In this document: piece by piece, positions 33,401 through 44,264 of the stretch
Layout: every line of letters starts with the position of its first letter
How positions within the stretch are numbered: the first letter of the stretch is position 1
NCBI GenBank assembly: GCA_027924585.1
Contig: BSBM01000753.1
Coordinates: 25,238,001 to 25,302,000, forward strand
DNA: 64,000 nt
Source of the DNA: Larix kaempferi
Taxonomy: Eukaryota > Streptophyta > Pinopsida > Pinales > Pinaceae
Direction of reading: 5' to 3'
Notes under the pieces: model-generated
Told to the model about the DNA's origin: nothing
Seen by the model: only the letters and a program-made list of their open reading frames with translations
Database searches by the model: none
Program-made: the position numbers and the translations under genes

Positions 33401-36025
33401 ATGCATCATATAAAAGAACAGAGTATAGATATTTCTTTTACTGATGAACAAGAGCCTATTCATATTTCTCTTCTTGATAAATCTCAAATTGATTGGGCAA
33501 AAGAAAGACATTTTAAATATGCACATTTCGGCGCTGTTAAATTAGGCTTAGGTCCACTTGTCCGTCCTAGATTACAAGTCTCTTCTTTATGTTGTATTGT
33601 TGATACCCGTCACAATAAATTTTCTGATGCTGTTATTGGAGGGTTTACTGCACCACTGCATGATGGTCCTGCTTTCGGTACTGTGTATCCTCGTTTTTCT
33701 GTTAGTCTTGACGACCCACACATATATGATATTCTCAAAGCGTATATCTTACCCAAAGGTTTCGATATGTTGTCTGGTTCTAAAATCATTCAGTTAAAAG
33801 GTGGTGTCTGTGTAAGGTTTGGAAATGATACTTTACCCCAGTTAAGATCTCATGTCGCCCAGAGTTCTGCAGACTGCAGCGTGGTGGAAACACCAACTGC
33901 AAAATCCAAAAATGCTATTCCCATAACGTTTAATTGGACTGGCATTAAGTATCCCCAGTCATGGGAACTTAAATATACAGAACTAAGGCATCAAGAAAGG
34001 GTAAAAGCTGTAATGAACCCAAAGCCTTTGATTTTTGATGAAGCCTCTTCATCTTTCCGATCACCTCATCCTGAACCAATCCCCAGATTTGGTCCTCCTT
34101 TGATCAGATCTGCCTCAACATCATCTTATAATGCTGCAAGACGTCAAGCACTTTCTAATCAACCTGTAAATACTGAATCTTTTTTCGGCTTGTCTGATTA
34201 TGAACATAGAGGTCAGCACGCAGAATGTTCTGCCTGCAAAAAGATAAAACAAAAACTTTTGCAAAAAGAGAAACACCAGTTGCATGAGTATCCTAGTCTT
34301 GGCATGTTTTCCAGTCTGCCAAGAGCCAGAGCTGAATCTGAATCTACCAATGCCCATGGTCAAAGATCATTTAACCCCGGTAGAAATCTTCCAGAAACCG
34401 CCTTCAGGCAGTATTCTTCTGATGGACAGACAAAAAGAGAATTCATATCCACAAAGGCCACACCATCTGATCAATCTGCATCAGATGAGATAAAGTTAAC
34501 AAATTGGACAAATTTGCAGTTAAAATGTACTGCAAATAATCTTGATGATATGGCGAATGATATCCAGCTTCTGAAAGCTAACTGTGTTGCACAGGGAAAA
34601 CAGTTAGATACCGTCATCACAAAACTAGCTCTACTTGACCATCTGTTGCATGATACAACAGAAATTGAAAAGGCTATTTCAGTAGCTTCTGATAAGCTAC
34701 AAAGAAGATTAGATGTTCTAGCAGAATTAACATCTAGAACACAGGAACTAAAAAAGAAAGAATATGTAGTTCCTGACCAAGTTTTAAGATTAGCCAAAAA
34801 GGGTCACTCCAAATCTGTTTCTTTAGGAATGATGAATTCCAGTAATATTGATAACAGACCAGAGTGGGATTTTGGAGCTAGTGATGCTGAAAAACAAGAT
34901 ATCATTGAATGGATTGATGCATTTAAGAATTTTAAGCCTGTCCTAGATCCTAAACATGTTGGAGATGTAAATATGATGTCAGCAGAATCTTCAAGCAGAT
35001 TAAGGATAGGATCTCAACCACACAATGAAGGTTTTGACACCCACATGCCTGATGCTCAGGGTATTTCTGTTGCCCCTAAAATCTATAGCTTTGGTGTCAA
35101 TAATCTGAACAATTTAATTTCTCAGATGCCTGAACAACCAGTCTTGAATATCCAGTGTCAGACAAGAGAAGAAATAAAAAATGCCTTACAGTTGCTTACA
35201 CATTGGCTTATTTATAAGAAGCAACAAGACCACAATGTTACAACACAAATGCTAGGAGCACAATTAGTTGCTGGTCTTTCTGGTTTGGCATATGAATGGT
35301 GGAGGTGGTTACCTCAAGAAGCAAGAAATGAGCTGTTAGCAGCAAATGATTCTGATGAGCAAATCATCTCTGCTTTAAGTAGAGAATTTTATGGCCCTGA
35401 AGATCAAGAAGATTATGATCATTTAGCATCCATGTATATGTCTGCTAGGCTATGTGATCTAAGTAAAACAGAAGAATATTTCTGCTACATGCAGAAATTA
35501 TTAATATCTTCAGGTAAGTCCGGCAATGAAGCCTATCTAAAGCATTACCTCAGAAGCTTTCTAGGACATGTTCCAGATGCAGTAGAAAAAGCATTAAAAG
35601 ATAAAAATATTCCTCTTAGGTCTTTATCTCTTGCTCAGTTACATAATCACATTTTAGAGACATGGCAAGAACATTGTCTGTCTAAGAGAGTAGATAAAGA
35701 TTTTAAGCGGCACCAGCAAATGTTTTCTGCTTCATTCTGCAAAGAGGTTGCTAAACTGCCTGATTGGGGCTGTGGAGCCCACAACAGAGGCCATTTAGGA
35801 AAAGAAGGTTGTTATTGTAAAAAGAAAAAGAATTATTTTACTTCTGAAGGAAGATATCACCTAGATAAACCCTATAAGCACAAATTTAAACATTCAAAGC
35901 CAAAAAAGTTCAAAAAATTTCATAAGAGATTTGTGAAGAGAAGAAAAGAAAAGGGATATGGTGATACATGTTTTATTTGTGGCAAGAAAGGACATTGGGC
36001 TTCTAAGTGTCCTGATAGAAAATAA
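33401..36025 (+). CDS. Caulimovirid movement protein and coat protein, long intact frame
   Basis: 874 codons from ATG 33401; the frame is also open upstream to about 33298 without an ATG, so the N-terminus is uncertain. Residues about 35-150 match a 30K-superfamily movement protein (FKYAHFGAVKLGLGPLVR, IGGFTAPLHDG, FGTVYPRFSVSLDDPHIYD). Residues 370-470 look like coiled coil. Residues about 590-760 resemble a caulimovirid capsid core (LTHWLIYKKQQDH, GLAYEWWRWLP, ISALSREFYG, YMSARLCDLSKTEEYFCYMQ, YLKHYLRSFLG). A CGAHNRGHLGKEGCYC block, a strongly basic stretch and the knuckle CFICGKKGHWASKC close the protein. Movement protein opens plasmodesmata; coat protein packages DNA. Whether this locus is expressed cannot be seen. 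Confidence 0.82.
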   Translation: MHHIKEQSIDISFTDEQEPIHISLLDKSQIDWAKERHFKYAHFGAVKLGLGPLVRPRLQVSSLCCIVDTRHNKFSDAVIGGFTAPLHDGPAFGTVYPRFSVSLDDPHIYDILKAYILPKGFDMLSGSKIIQLKGGVCVRFGNDTLPQLRSHVAQSSADCSVVETPTAKSKNAIPITFNWTGIKYPQSWELKYTELRHQERVKAVMNPKPLIFDEASSSFRSPHPEPIPRFGPPLIRSASTSSYNAARRQALSNQPVNTESFFGLSDYEHRGQHAECSACKKIKQKLLQKEKHQLHEYPSLGMFSSLPRARAESESTNAHGQRSFNPGRNLPETAFRQYSSDGQTKREFISTKATPSDQSASDEIKLTNWTNLQLKCTANNLDDMANDIQLLKANCVAQGKQLDTVITKLALLDHLLHDTTEIEKAISVASDKLQRRLDVLAELTSRTQELKKKEYVVPDQVLRLAKKGHSKSVSLGMMNSSNIDNRPEWDFGASDAEKQDIIEWIDAFKNFKPVLDPKHVGDVNMMSAESSSRLRIGSQPHNEGFDTHMPDAQGISVAPKIYSFGVNNLNNLISQMPEQPVLNIQCQTREEIKNALQLLTHWLIYKKQQDHNVTTQMLGAQLVAGLSGLAYEWWRWLPQEARNELLAANDSDEQIISALSREFYGPEDQEDYDHLASMYMSARLCDLSKTEEYFCYMQKLLISSGKSGNEAYLKHYLRSFLGHVPDAVEKALKDKNIPLRSLSLAQLHNHILETWQEHCLSKRVDKDFKRHQQMFSASFCKEVAKLPDWGCGAHNRGHLGKEGCYCKKKKNYFTSEGRYHLDKPYKHKFKHSKPKKFKKFHKRFVKRRKEKGYGDTCFICGKKGHWASKCPDRK

Positions 36026-37096
36026 AAAACCAGATTAGCAGCTTTATGTACAGAGTTAGATCCACAATGGTGGGATTTGTATAAAGTTTCTACTGATACT
36101 CCTTCTCCCTCTGGAGAAATTATTTATTTACCTGATTCTGAATCTGATGAAGATGATTCTGATTCTTCTACAGATGATATTCCTAATTTTGCTAAATGTG
36201 ATCCCGAGTCTAGTACAGATTCCGACACGGAACCACATTTAGGGGGGTGTGGAGTGCCAGATCAATTTGTTCTCCCTGAATTTGATTTCAACTTGTATAT
36301 GTTTTCTAGAACAATCTCTCCTGTACAGACTGAAAAAAGAATTGCTTCAATTGATTTGCAGTTATCTTCTATTCCCATTTATAGACATCAAGAAAGAACT
36401 GAGCTTAGAAATGAAAAGAAAGCTTTGCAAGCTCAGCTGCAAAATATAAGCAAGGAGAAGGGTAAGGAAAAGTTACAATTAACTTTTAATCCTGCAGATC
36501 TTTATAAAGAGTACCCTAGTGGTCATACAGACAGGCAAGCACACAGAGCAGACAGAGAAAGATTGCTGAAAAATAAGTTGAAAAGCAAACATGATGAAAT
36601 AAGAAAATTGGTTAAAGAGGCAGAGGAGATTAAGAATGCATTGACCACTCTTTTAATGGAGAAAGATCAGTCATCAGAAGATGAACTGTCTAATGAAATT
36701 GAAAGGGTTTGTGGTCATAAGGAAAATGAAAGTCCAGAAGAAGAATCCCCTGAAAAAACCCCTGAACATTCTCCCTCTCCCAAGTTTCAAATCCTGAGCC
36801 TTTTAGGTGCTGTCTCTGGCCCTAAGCTTTTCATCACATTAACATTCTGTCCTGCTGAATTTAAACCCTACCCAATTCAGTGTCTAATAGATTCTGGATG
36901 TCAGTTCAATTTAGCTAAAGGGAATGCTCTTCCACAATTCTATTGGGAAGATACTAAAGAATTTGGTTCTGCAATTCAAGGAACTCCTGTTTATCTGACT
37001 GGGAAAGTAAAGGATTTTCCAATATCTTTATCTTCTGTAAATAGTTCTATTTCTTTATTTAGATTAGATGCAGTCAAAGAAAGATTGTTGTTCTGA
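36026..37096 (+). pseudogene. Caulimovirid linker and aspartic protease
   Basis: Same frame as the preceding ORF, after the single TAA at 36023-36025. An acidic, serine-rich linker (from about 36119), a coiled-coil-like lysine/glutamate region (36320-36700) and then protease-like sequence with PIQCLIDSGCQFNLAKG, carrying the D-S-G active-site triad (about 36890-36898). Its stop at 37094 lies just after RT homology has begun in another frame. Normally the protease would mature the polyprotein. Either the TAA is a real separator in this virus, or it is a lesion. Confidence 0.75.
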
Positions 37097-37466
37097 GAGT
37101 CCGAATGCTTTTTGGACCAGAGAAAAATATTTTGTATCTTTTCCATTTGATCCTCTGCAAAAGATCAAACCAATGAAAGCCTCTGCTAGGTTGATGAGTC
37201 CTAGTGAAAGAGAATTCTGTTCAAAAGAAATACAAGAGCTCCTGAGTAAAGGATTGATTGAACCCTCAAAAAGCCCTTGGGCTTGTCGAGCTTTTGTTGT
37301 TAACAAACACAGTGAGCAGAAAAGAGGTAAGCCAAGGCTTGTAGTAAATTTCAAACCATTGAATGTTGTTCTACAAAAAGTCAGGTATCCTTTGCCTGAT
37401 AAAGCAAGCCTGTTACAGAAAATAACTGGATGTTCTGTCTTCAGTAAGTTTGATCTCAAATCCGGT
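37068..37466 (+). pseudogene. Caulimovirid reverse transcriptase, N-terminal part only
   Basis: A frame different from protease. It shows the entry region of RT (SPNAFWTREKYFVSFPF, FCSKEIQELLSKGLIEPSKS, CRAFVVNKHSE), the conserved KPRLVVNFKPLNVVLQKVRY block and the start of the palm, CSVFSKFDLKSG. Homology stops at 37466 at precisely the point where the next conserved residues of the first catalytic-aspartate motif should follow, and the frame runs on into repeat DNA to 37577. The Y-x-D-D motif, RNase H and everything downstream are absent from the window. Confidence 0.85.
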
Positions 37467-37680
37467 GTGTATAGACCAGTATATACACCTAAGTATATAT
37501 ACCAATATATATACTGGTCTATACACCAGTGTATATACCAATATATTCATTGGTGTATATATTGGTATATACACTAGTTGTTGTATACATGGGTATAGTG
37601 CATATACCAGTATATACACTAGTGTATATATATCGATATATGCACTAGTGTTATATGCCAGGTTAATCTATACATATTTT
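37467..37680 (+). repeat. Outer short-palindrome zone, left arm
   Basis: Dense short palindromes of the type TATACACTAGTGTATATAC and TATACCAATATATTGGTATA. They begin exactly where the viral RT homology stops. The mirror copy is at 60720-60906, where the zone is longer and continues to about 62650. Confidence 0.85.
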
Positions 37681-37719
37681 AACACAAGAACCAACGAGCA
37701 ATATACACTTTTCTTATAA

Positions 37720-37895
37720 ACCTGGTGTGGCGTATTCACCAATGCGATTTCCATCCAAGCTAATGTAAGCAAGAAGTCGCCCACATCAAGAAGGTCTTAG
37801 ATCTTTGCTCTGGGTAGTATGATAATGCAGGGTTCACTCCCGCAGAGTTATCCTCGGTAAGACGCATACATCAAGGATTTAGAACGCTCACGCAT
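37720..37895. other. Non-repetitive leader-like block of the left arm
   Basis: About 175 bases of balanced composition between the palindromes and the 44-bp array. The inverted copy at about 60475-60660 is nearly identical. No frame or family was recognised. Confidence 0.5.
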
Positions 37896-37897
37896 CC

Positions 37898-38356
37898 ATG
37901 CATTGGGGAAACATACAACAACACTCAACAATTAAAAACTGGATCTACGCATTGGGGCATTTAGACGATAACACTCAGCAAAACTCGATCCATGCATTGG
38001 GGAAACATACAACAATACTCAGCAAAACTCGATCCATTCATTGGGTAAACATACAACAATACACAGCAATTAAAAACTGGATCTACGCATTGGGGCGTTT
38101 AGATGACAACACTCAGTAGAACTCAATCCATGCATTGGGGAAACATATAACAATACTCAACAAAACTCGATCCATGCATTGGGGAAACATACAATAATAT
38201 TTAGCAAAACTCGATCCATGCATTGGGGAAACATACAACAATATTCAGCAAAACTCGATCCATGCATTGGGGAAACATACAACAATACTCAACAAAACTC
38301 GACCCATGCATTGGGGAAACATACAACAATACTCAACAATTAGAACTGCATCTACG
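37898..38356 (+). repeat. 44-bp tandem array, left arm
   Basis: About ten units beginning CATGCATTGGGGAAACATAC and ending CAAAACTCGATC, length 43-44, with a 50-51-base variant (ending AATTAAAAACTGGATCTA) at the first, fourth and last positions. The alternating variant pattern is mirrored in the right arm (60018-60480), so the array was already in place when the arms became inverted copies. Because the repeat has few stops it creates frames of 70-130 codons that are not genes. Confidence 0.88.
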
Positions 38357-41300
38357 CAGTCTTTCACACACGGCAGCAGTCCACATTTCAACATATAAGA
38401 CGGATGCGTATTTACATACATGCAACAATCAGAGAAATACAACTTTCCTTTTCAATCAAATCGAGAAATCTGCAGAAAAGGATTGTGATCTACGGTATCT
38501 TTCCCATACGACAACGACCATCATGCTAATAGATTTTCACTCTACTATATATAAATACCGTAGTTTTATATGTATATTACAATTTTATACTCATGTTTTT
38601 AGCAAAAAAGAAGTTTCCAAAACATTATGTTTTAGTATTAGATTAAAAAATTATTCACACAAAAAATGTATTAGTAGAATAATTAGGGTTTTAATTAATT
38701 TAATAAAAAATAATTAAAAACATTATTTATGACTAAAACTTATATAGGCTCCTTAATGTTCTATGTAGAAGATGTTATTGATAAGTAAAAAATATTATTT
38801 CACACCAAAAACATTATAGCACATAAGAACTTGTTCTTATCCTCTTAAAGATATCTTTTAAAGATGTAGTGCAAATACAACATAGATTTGAGCTATTAAA
38901 TTTAAAAAAAAAAATGTTTTTTGAAAAAAAAATTATAAGTATAAAGGTAAGAAGATACTCTGCAATTAAAAAAATAAAATAATTTATTTCATTTTTCATT
39001 GCCAAAAAACTTATAGAAGAGTAACACGTATTCATGGGATTATCTTTAGCATCCACCTATATTATGTGGTTTGAAGTGGTGGTATTAACTCCACTTATAT
39101 TATGTAAGTGTTAAACTGGTGGTAATGTTTGTTAACCTTATTGGAAATGGACTATGATGACATTGACCTTATCCATCGCTTTATCAATCTACAAGTAAGC
39201 ACCATATTTTAGAGTAAATAACACATGAGATTGAAAAGAAGACACATAACTCACATATATGGTTCAAAGCATAAAGGAGAAGGGATTCTTCATCAAACAA
39301 CAATTTGTATAACTAATGAAAATAAAAGTTGAGTTTACATTAATATGGCCTCCATGACTTTTAGCATTATATCAAATATTCAACTCTTTAGACCAATTGG
39401 CCTCAACATCTCCCACATACTGGGTTGTAGAGCACATCGCTCCTTGGTGCAACTAGTATATACCTAGTATATATAGTTTAGAATATACACTAAATATCCC
39501 TAATGTATTATACACTAGAGTGTATATTCCTAGTGTATATACATACCTGTGGTCTTGCTAGAATATACACTAGTGTACATTTTTTTAAATGCTTGAACAA
39601 AATGGATGAGAACGAGAGGGCCCTTCTTTGTCTAGAAAGGCACATAATATACTTCAAAAATGATTACCTAGTTCGACTTCAACATAAGAGGTACTAATCT
39701 AGGGAATAATTTTTCATTGAAATTATCATGAGTGTTTTCCCATCAAGAGTAATGTCATTGTCATGAATGCACCACATCCCAACTCGTAATTTAGTTAGAA
39801 ACTCAAAATTTGGATATGTTAAGCCTAGTGTATATATACATGCCAAGCCAAGTGTATATTGTATACCAAATATTTGTATATACACGAGACTATGTGTATA
39901 TATATACACACTAGAATATACAAGTTCATGTATATGCTAGCCTATGTAACTAGAGTATGGGCATGTGCAAGCTAATGAGGGTCACTTTTGGCGCGTGAGA
40001 TGCAATAGAAAACTGAAAAATTAGGCATCCCTCAACTTACTTGGTTTTTTTGAGAAACTTACAAAAAATATCTTGCATCAAGTAAAAAATATGAAACGTA
40101 GGAAATTGAGTCACGTTTCTAAATATATAAGTTTTAAGTCTTGAAAATTTACATAACTATGTCAAATTTCATTTTTTCTAATAGTCACTTTTAATTTTTT
40201 TGGCAAATGATAAGGTATATGTTTTTGTGGGTGCAATCTTTCAGTTCCTAAATGATGGTTTCGTTCTACAAAAATTGGTAGACATGTATAGAACCTGTAG
40301 CACTAGTGCAACACTATTTTTCCAAAATTAAATGTTTATTTTTTATTTTTTTAATTATGTAGGTGATCAAACCTTGAGAACGGTACATCAAATGTGGGTA
40401 CAACCTTTGAAGGTTTTAATGCCATTATTTCGAATTGCATTTTTTATAGCATGTAGAGGTCGGTGTCTACTAGTGCAACATACAATTTTTTTTTAAATGG
40501 TTGTGAAATAAAAAAAGTTACAGAATAAACACTAACAATATGTTTTTTGACTTAAGGAGTGATGACACAAGAAAATTAGGAAATAAATAGAAAATCTCAA
40601 TAATTTTTTTTAAAAATTACATATTTGAAATATGCATAAAAAAATTCTATCTATGCCTAAAATTTCGTCAATAATGGTCATGTATGTCATGTTGTAGAGA
40701 GCAGTGAAAAACAGGCATACTGAGAGAAATGGTGGAAATGTCTAATTAGCTATGGTTTAGTAAATTCCATAGCACAAGTTTGGTAAGTCCGAACCAACCA
40801 CATAGGACTGTGGCTGACACGCGGGTGCAGGAGGAGTGGGTGATTAGGTGCTCAGGAACGCGCGCTTGTTATATTTAAATTCAAATAACATGCGCGCGTT
40901 ATAGTTAAATTCAAATATTTTCATAGGCGTGCTTAATGTTAGACGAAGTGCGAGCGTGTTTATTCTTTACAAAATGTGCGCGCATTATTAAGTTCACAAG
41001 TTTATGTTTTTAAGTGTTGGATGGAGATAAAGGGGGTGAGAGAGAGAAGAGACATACAATCTTCATCATAATCATCCTAAACAGACATATATACTGGTGT
41101 ATATATCATAAACAGACATATATACTGGTGTATATACACTGATGTATATATCATAAACAGACATATATACTGTGTATCATTGCACTAATATTTTAACCTT
41201 GTGAACTTACAATGGTTGTGTAATATAAGTTCTTTCATCCTTGCAATTCCAAAATTCTGATAGTGTGTGGATCAACACGGTTCATGTTTTGCAAATCTAG

Positions 41301-41836
41301 TTTCCTTCTAAATGTAATTGGATAGAGCGATAGGGCCAATGTTTGTGCAATATAAAGTCTATAGGCCTTGATGTCATAGAATGTTCATATTCTATAGATT
41401 AATATGGATCATGTTTTTGCACTGAGAGTAGCAAGTGCTTTATAGTTCATTTTGACTCTTGGTGTTGTATAGTCCAATTTGACATAAACTCACCTTGAAT
41501 TTGGATCCATCAAACATTTAGAGGAATCAAATTTCTTATGGTGTATTTGTTGTTATTATTTAATTAAATGATAAAAAAATCATATCTCAAAAAATTTGAT
41601 TCCTCTTGGTACTTGATAAATCCAAGTTTAAAAATGATCTTACAAACCCAAAATTCTTCTAAATATAATTTATATAGAATAACAAAGACAAATTATATAC
41701 ATATATATACTTTTATTTCGTCGCATCTTATATTTGTTACAATATAAACCCATAATTCATATCTGATAGGGCCAAAAGGTCAAATGCAACGATACCAAAA
41801 GGGTCATACTATGTTCTAGACATATTATCTTGGTAT
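38357..41836. other. Inner part of the left arm
   Basis: AT-rich DNA with further small clusters of the outer palindrome (39455-39570, 39822-39930, 41090-41175) and GC-alternating words such as AACGCGCGC and TGCGCGCGTT (40855-40990). A 71-codon minus-strand frame (39694-39909) is kept in the right arm (58479-58694) with four amino-acid differences, ending ITLDGKTLMIIS-type sequence. I do not recognise it, and the differences do not suggest selection. Mirror copy: 56554-60017. Confidence 0.6.
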
Positions 41837-43346
41837 ATGCGCATATATGGAAGTTGGGCATATACAAAAGCTGCACATATATGAAAGCTTCCGTATATGC
41901 GCAGCTTCCGTATATGCGTTGCGCATATATGGAAGCTGCGCATATACGGAAGCTTCTGTATATGCACAGCTTCCACATATGTGCAGCATACGGAAGCTTC
42001 CGTATATGTGCATATACAGAATGCCTTACGAAAGCTTCCAAAAGCTGCGCATACACGGACGTATATGTGCATATACGGAAGCTTCCGTATATGCGCATAT
42101 ACGGAACGCCTACTTAAGCTTTCGTATATGTGCATATACGGAACGCCTACTTAAGCTTTTGTATATGTGCATATACGGAAGCTAGGCATATACGGAAGAT
42201 GCGCATATACGGAAGCTTCCGTATATGCATGCTCGCATATACGGAAGCTTCCGTATATGCACAACGCATATAGAATGCCTTACGAAAGGTTCCAAAATCT
42301 GCGCATATACGGAAGCTTCCAAAATCTGCGCATATACGGAAGCTTCCGTATATGCGCATATATGGAAGCTGGACAGATACAGAAGCTTATATGCATAGCT
42401 TCCGCATATGCGTTGCGCATATACGAAAGCTTCTACATATGCGCATATACGGAAGCTTCCGTATATGCGCATATACGAAAGCTTTCGTATATGCACAGCG
42501 CATATACGGAAGCTTCCGCATATGTGCATCGCATATACGGAAGCTTCCATATATGCGCAGCGCATATACGGAAGCTTCCGCATATGTGCATCGCATATAC
42601 GGAAGCTTCCGTATATGCGCAGCTTCCACATATAGAACGCCTTACGAAAGCTTCCAAAATCTATGCATATACGGAAGCTTCCATATATGTGCATATACGA
42701 AAGCTGGGCATATACGGAAGCTTCCGTATATGCGCAGCTTCTGCATATGCGCATATACTGAAGCTTCTGTATATGCGCGCATATACGGAAGCTTGCGCGC
42801 ATATACTGAAGCTTCCGTATATGCGCAGTTGTCATATATGTGGATATACGGAAGCTGAGCATATATGGAAGCTTCCGTATATGCGCATATGCGGAAGTTT
42901 CCGTATATGCGCTGTGCATATACGGAAGCTTCCGTATATGCATATACGGAAGCAGCTGCGCATATACTGAAGCTTTCGCATATGCATATACGGAAGCTTC
43001 CATATATGTGCAGCGCATATACAGAAGCTTCTGCATATGCGCATATACGAAAGCTACGCATATATGGAAGCTTCCGTATATGCGTAGTGTATTAGAACGC
43101 CTTACGAAAGCTTCCAAAATCTGCACATATACTGAAGCTGGGCATATACGGGAGCTTCTGTATATGCGCAGCTTCCGCATATGCGTTGCGCATATACGAA
43201 AACTTCCGCATATGCGTTGCGCATATACGGAAACTTCCGCATATGCGCATATACGGAAGCTGCGCATATACAGAAGATGGGCATATACGGAAGCTTCCGT
43301 ATATGCACAGCTTCCATATATGCGCAACTTCCATATATGCGTAAGC
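41828..43346. repeat. HindIII-centred palindrome array, left
   Basis: About thirty perfect or near-perfect palindromes whose half is GCGCATATACGGAAG followed by its reverse complement, so each is centred on AAGCTT. They are joined through shared GCGCAT or TGCAT links. A secondary motif, GAACGCCTTACGAAAGCTTC, recurs near 42270, 42635 and 43095. The unit has no stop codon in most frames, so the array yields frames of up to 408 codons on both strands (42182-43408 minus, 42167-42970 plus) with a repetitive sequence like YGSFRICAYTEASVYAHIRK; these are artefacts of the repeat. Confidence 0.92.
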
Positions 43347-44260
43347 TTAATAAGGGTTAATGGAAGCAAGTGGGCTCCAAAACTCTCGTTGCGATTGTTT
43401 TTTTCCAACTTGAATGTTCTCTCTAACTATGATGGATAAAGAAACCTTGCCTCATTCATGAAAGAACACAATCAAGCATGAATGCAATGGATGTTAGAGA
43501 TGATTGAAGAGAGATGTAAGATCTCCAAGTTCACTCCTTTGTCATAAGCTTGTAATGTTTTCCTTCTTGTATAATGCAGCCACATCTCCTAAGCTTTGAT
43601 GGTGAACTAGATTCAATGTGAATGCCCCTCATTCACTAGTGGGCTCCCATGTGCTTGATGAGACCTTTGGGAGGCCAAGGACCATGCATTCCTGCGATCG
43701 AAAATTCAATTAGCTTCATATGCCACCCTAGAGCTGCATAAGTCAATTCTTGACCATGAATATAGATGAGTTCCATGATTTCAGATTCGCATGGGTATAA
43801 AAGGATTTCAACATGACTTGTGTGACCAAGTGAACGTAAAGTTGTGAAACCAAGGAAGCAATCCACTCAAAGTTTGGTTTTGCTTAGTAGGCTAGAAAAT
43901 GGTCATGATGCGAAATGATATTCTAAATTATATGTTTTGTTGTGCACTATGATGTATTTAGGAATAGTCTCACAAAAAAATTGAGTCAATAACAAGAAGA
44001 ATGCAATCAAGACCCATTAGGGCCACCATTTATTTTGAATGATTCCATTTGAACTCTATAATGTTCTTTCTATATTTATGGCCTTGATGTGCCTCTCCTC
44101 TTAGGCAACAATCTCTTCATTACGGCATGCAACACCCTCTGTGAGCCATGTTACTATTTCCATAAAATTCACAAGAATGTATACTCCAACATTTATGGTA
44201 GAAACTAAGTCTAACATTGGGCAATTTATTTCATAATGTGATCATTACTAACACAATTTA
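43347..44260. other. Loop region, left end, no gene recognised
   Basis: Balanced composition after the palindrome array. A 76-codon minus-strand frame (43636-43866) reads like protein (HVEILLYPCESEIMELIYIH, YAALGWHMKLIEFSIAG) but I cannot name a family. It may be a scrap of a retroelement gag or host gene. Confidence 0.35.
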
Positions 44261-44264
44261 GCAG

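Larger units (their letters stand above)
33298..37466 (+). mobile_element. Endogenous caulimovirid (pararetrovirus), truncated inside RT
   Basis: A block with caulimovirid domain order: movement protein, coat protein with CCHC knuckle, aspartic protease and the start of reverse transcriptase. No integrase is present, as expected for Caulimoviridae, whose genome copies enter host DNA passively. The first frame is open for about 900 codons. A single in-frame TAA (36023) separates it from the protease frame, and a frame change near 37070-37095 separates protease from RT. The block ends mid-RT at 37466, where the short-palindrome DNA of the fold-back starts. The small number of lesions suggests it is younger than the surrounding LTR elements and LINEs. 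Genus is not resolved; a gymnosperm- or petuvirus-like type is possible. Confidence 0.88.

Noticed and set aside
37898-38356. CRISPR-like array
   Set aside because: The units are contiguous tandem repeats with no unique spacers, in a plant nuclear context.
42182-43408. A 408-codon frame and many other long frames in and around the palindrome arrays (also 55118-55876)
   Set aside because: The frames are open on both strands and in several phases because the palindromic unit lacks stop codons. The predicted proteins are one repetitive phrase.
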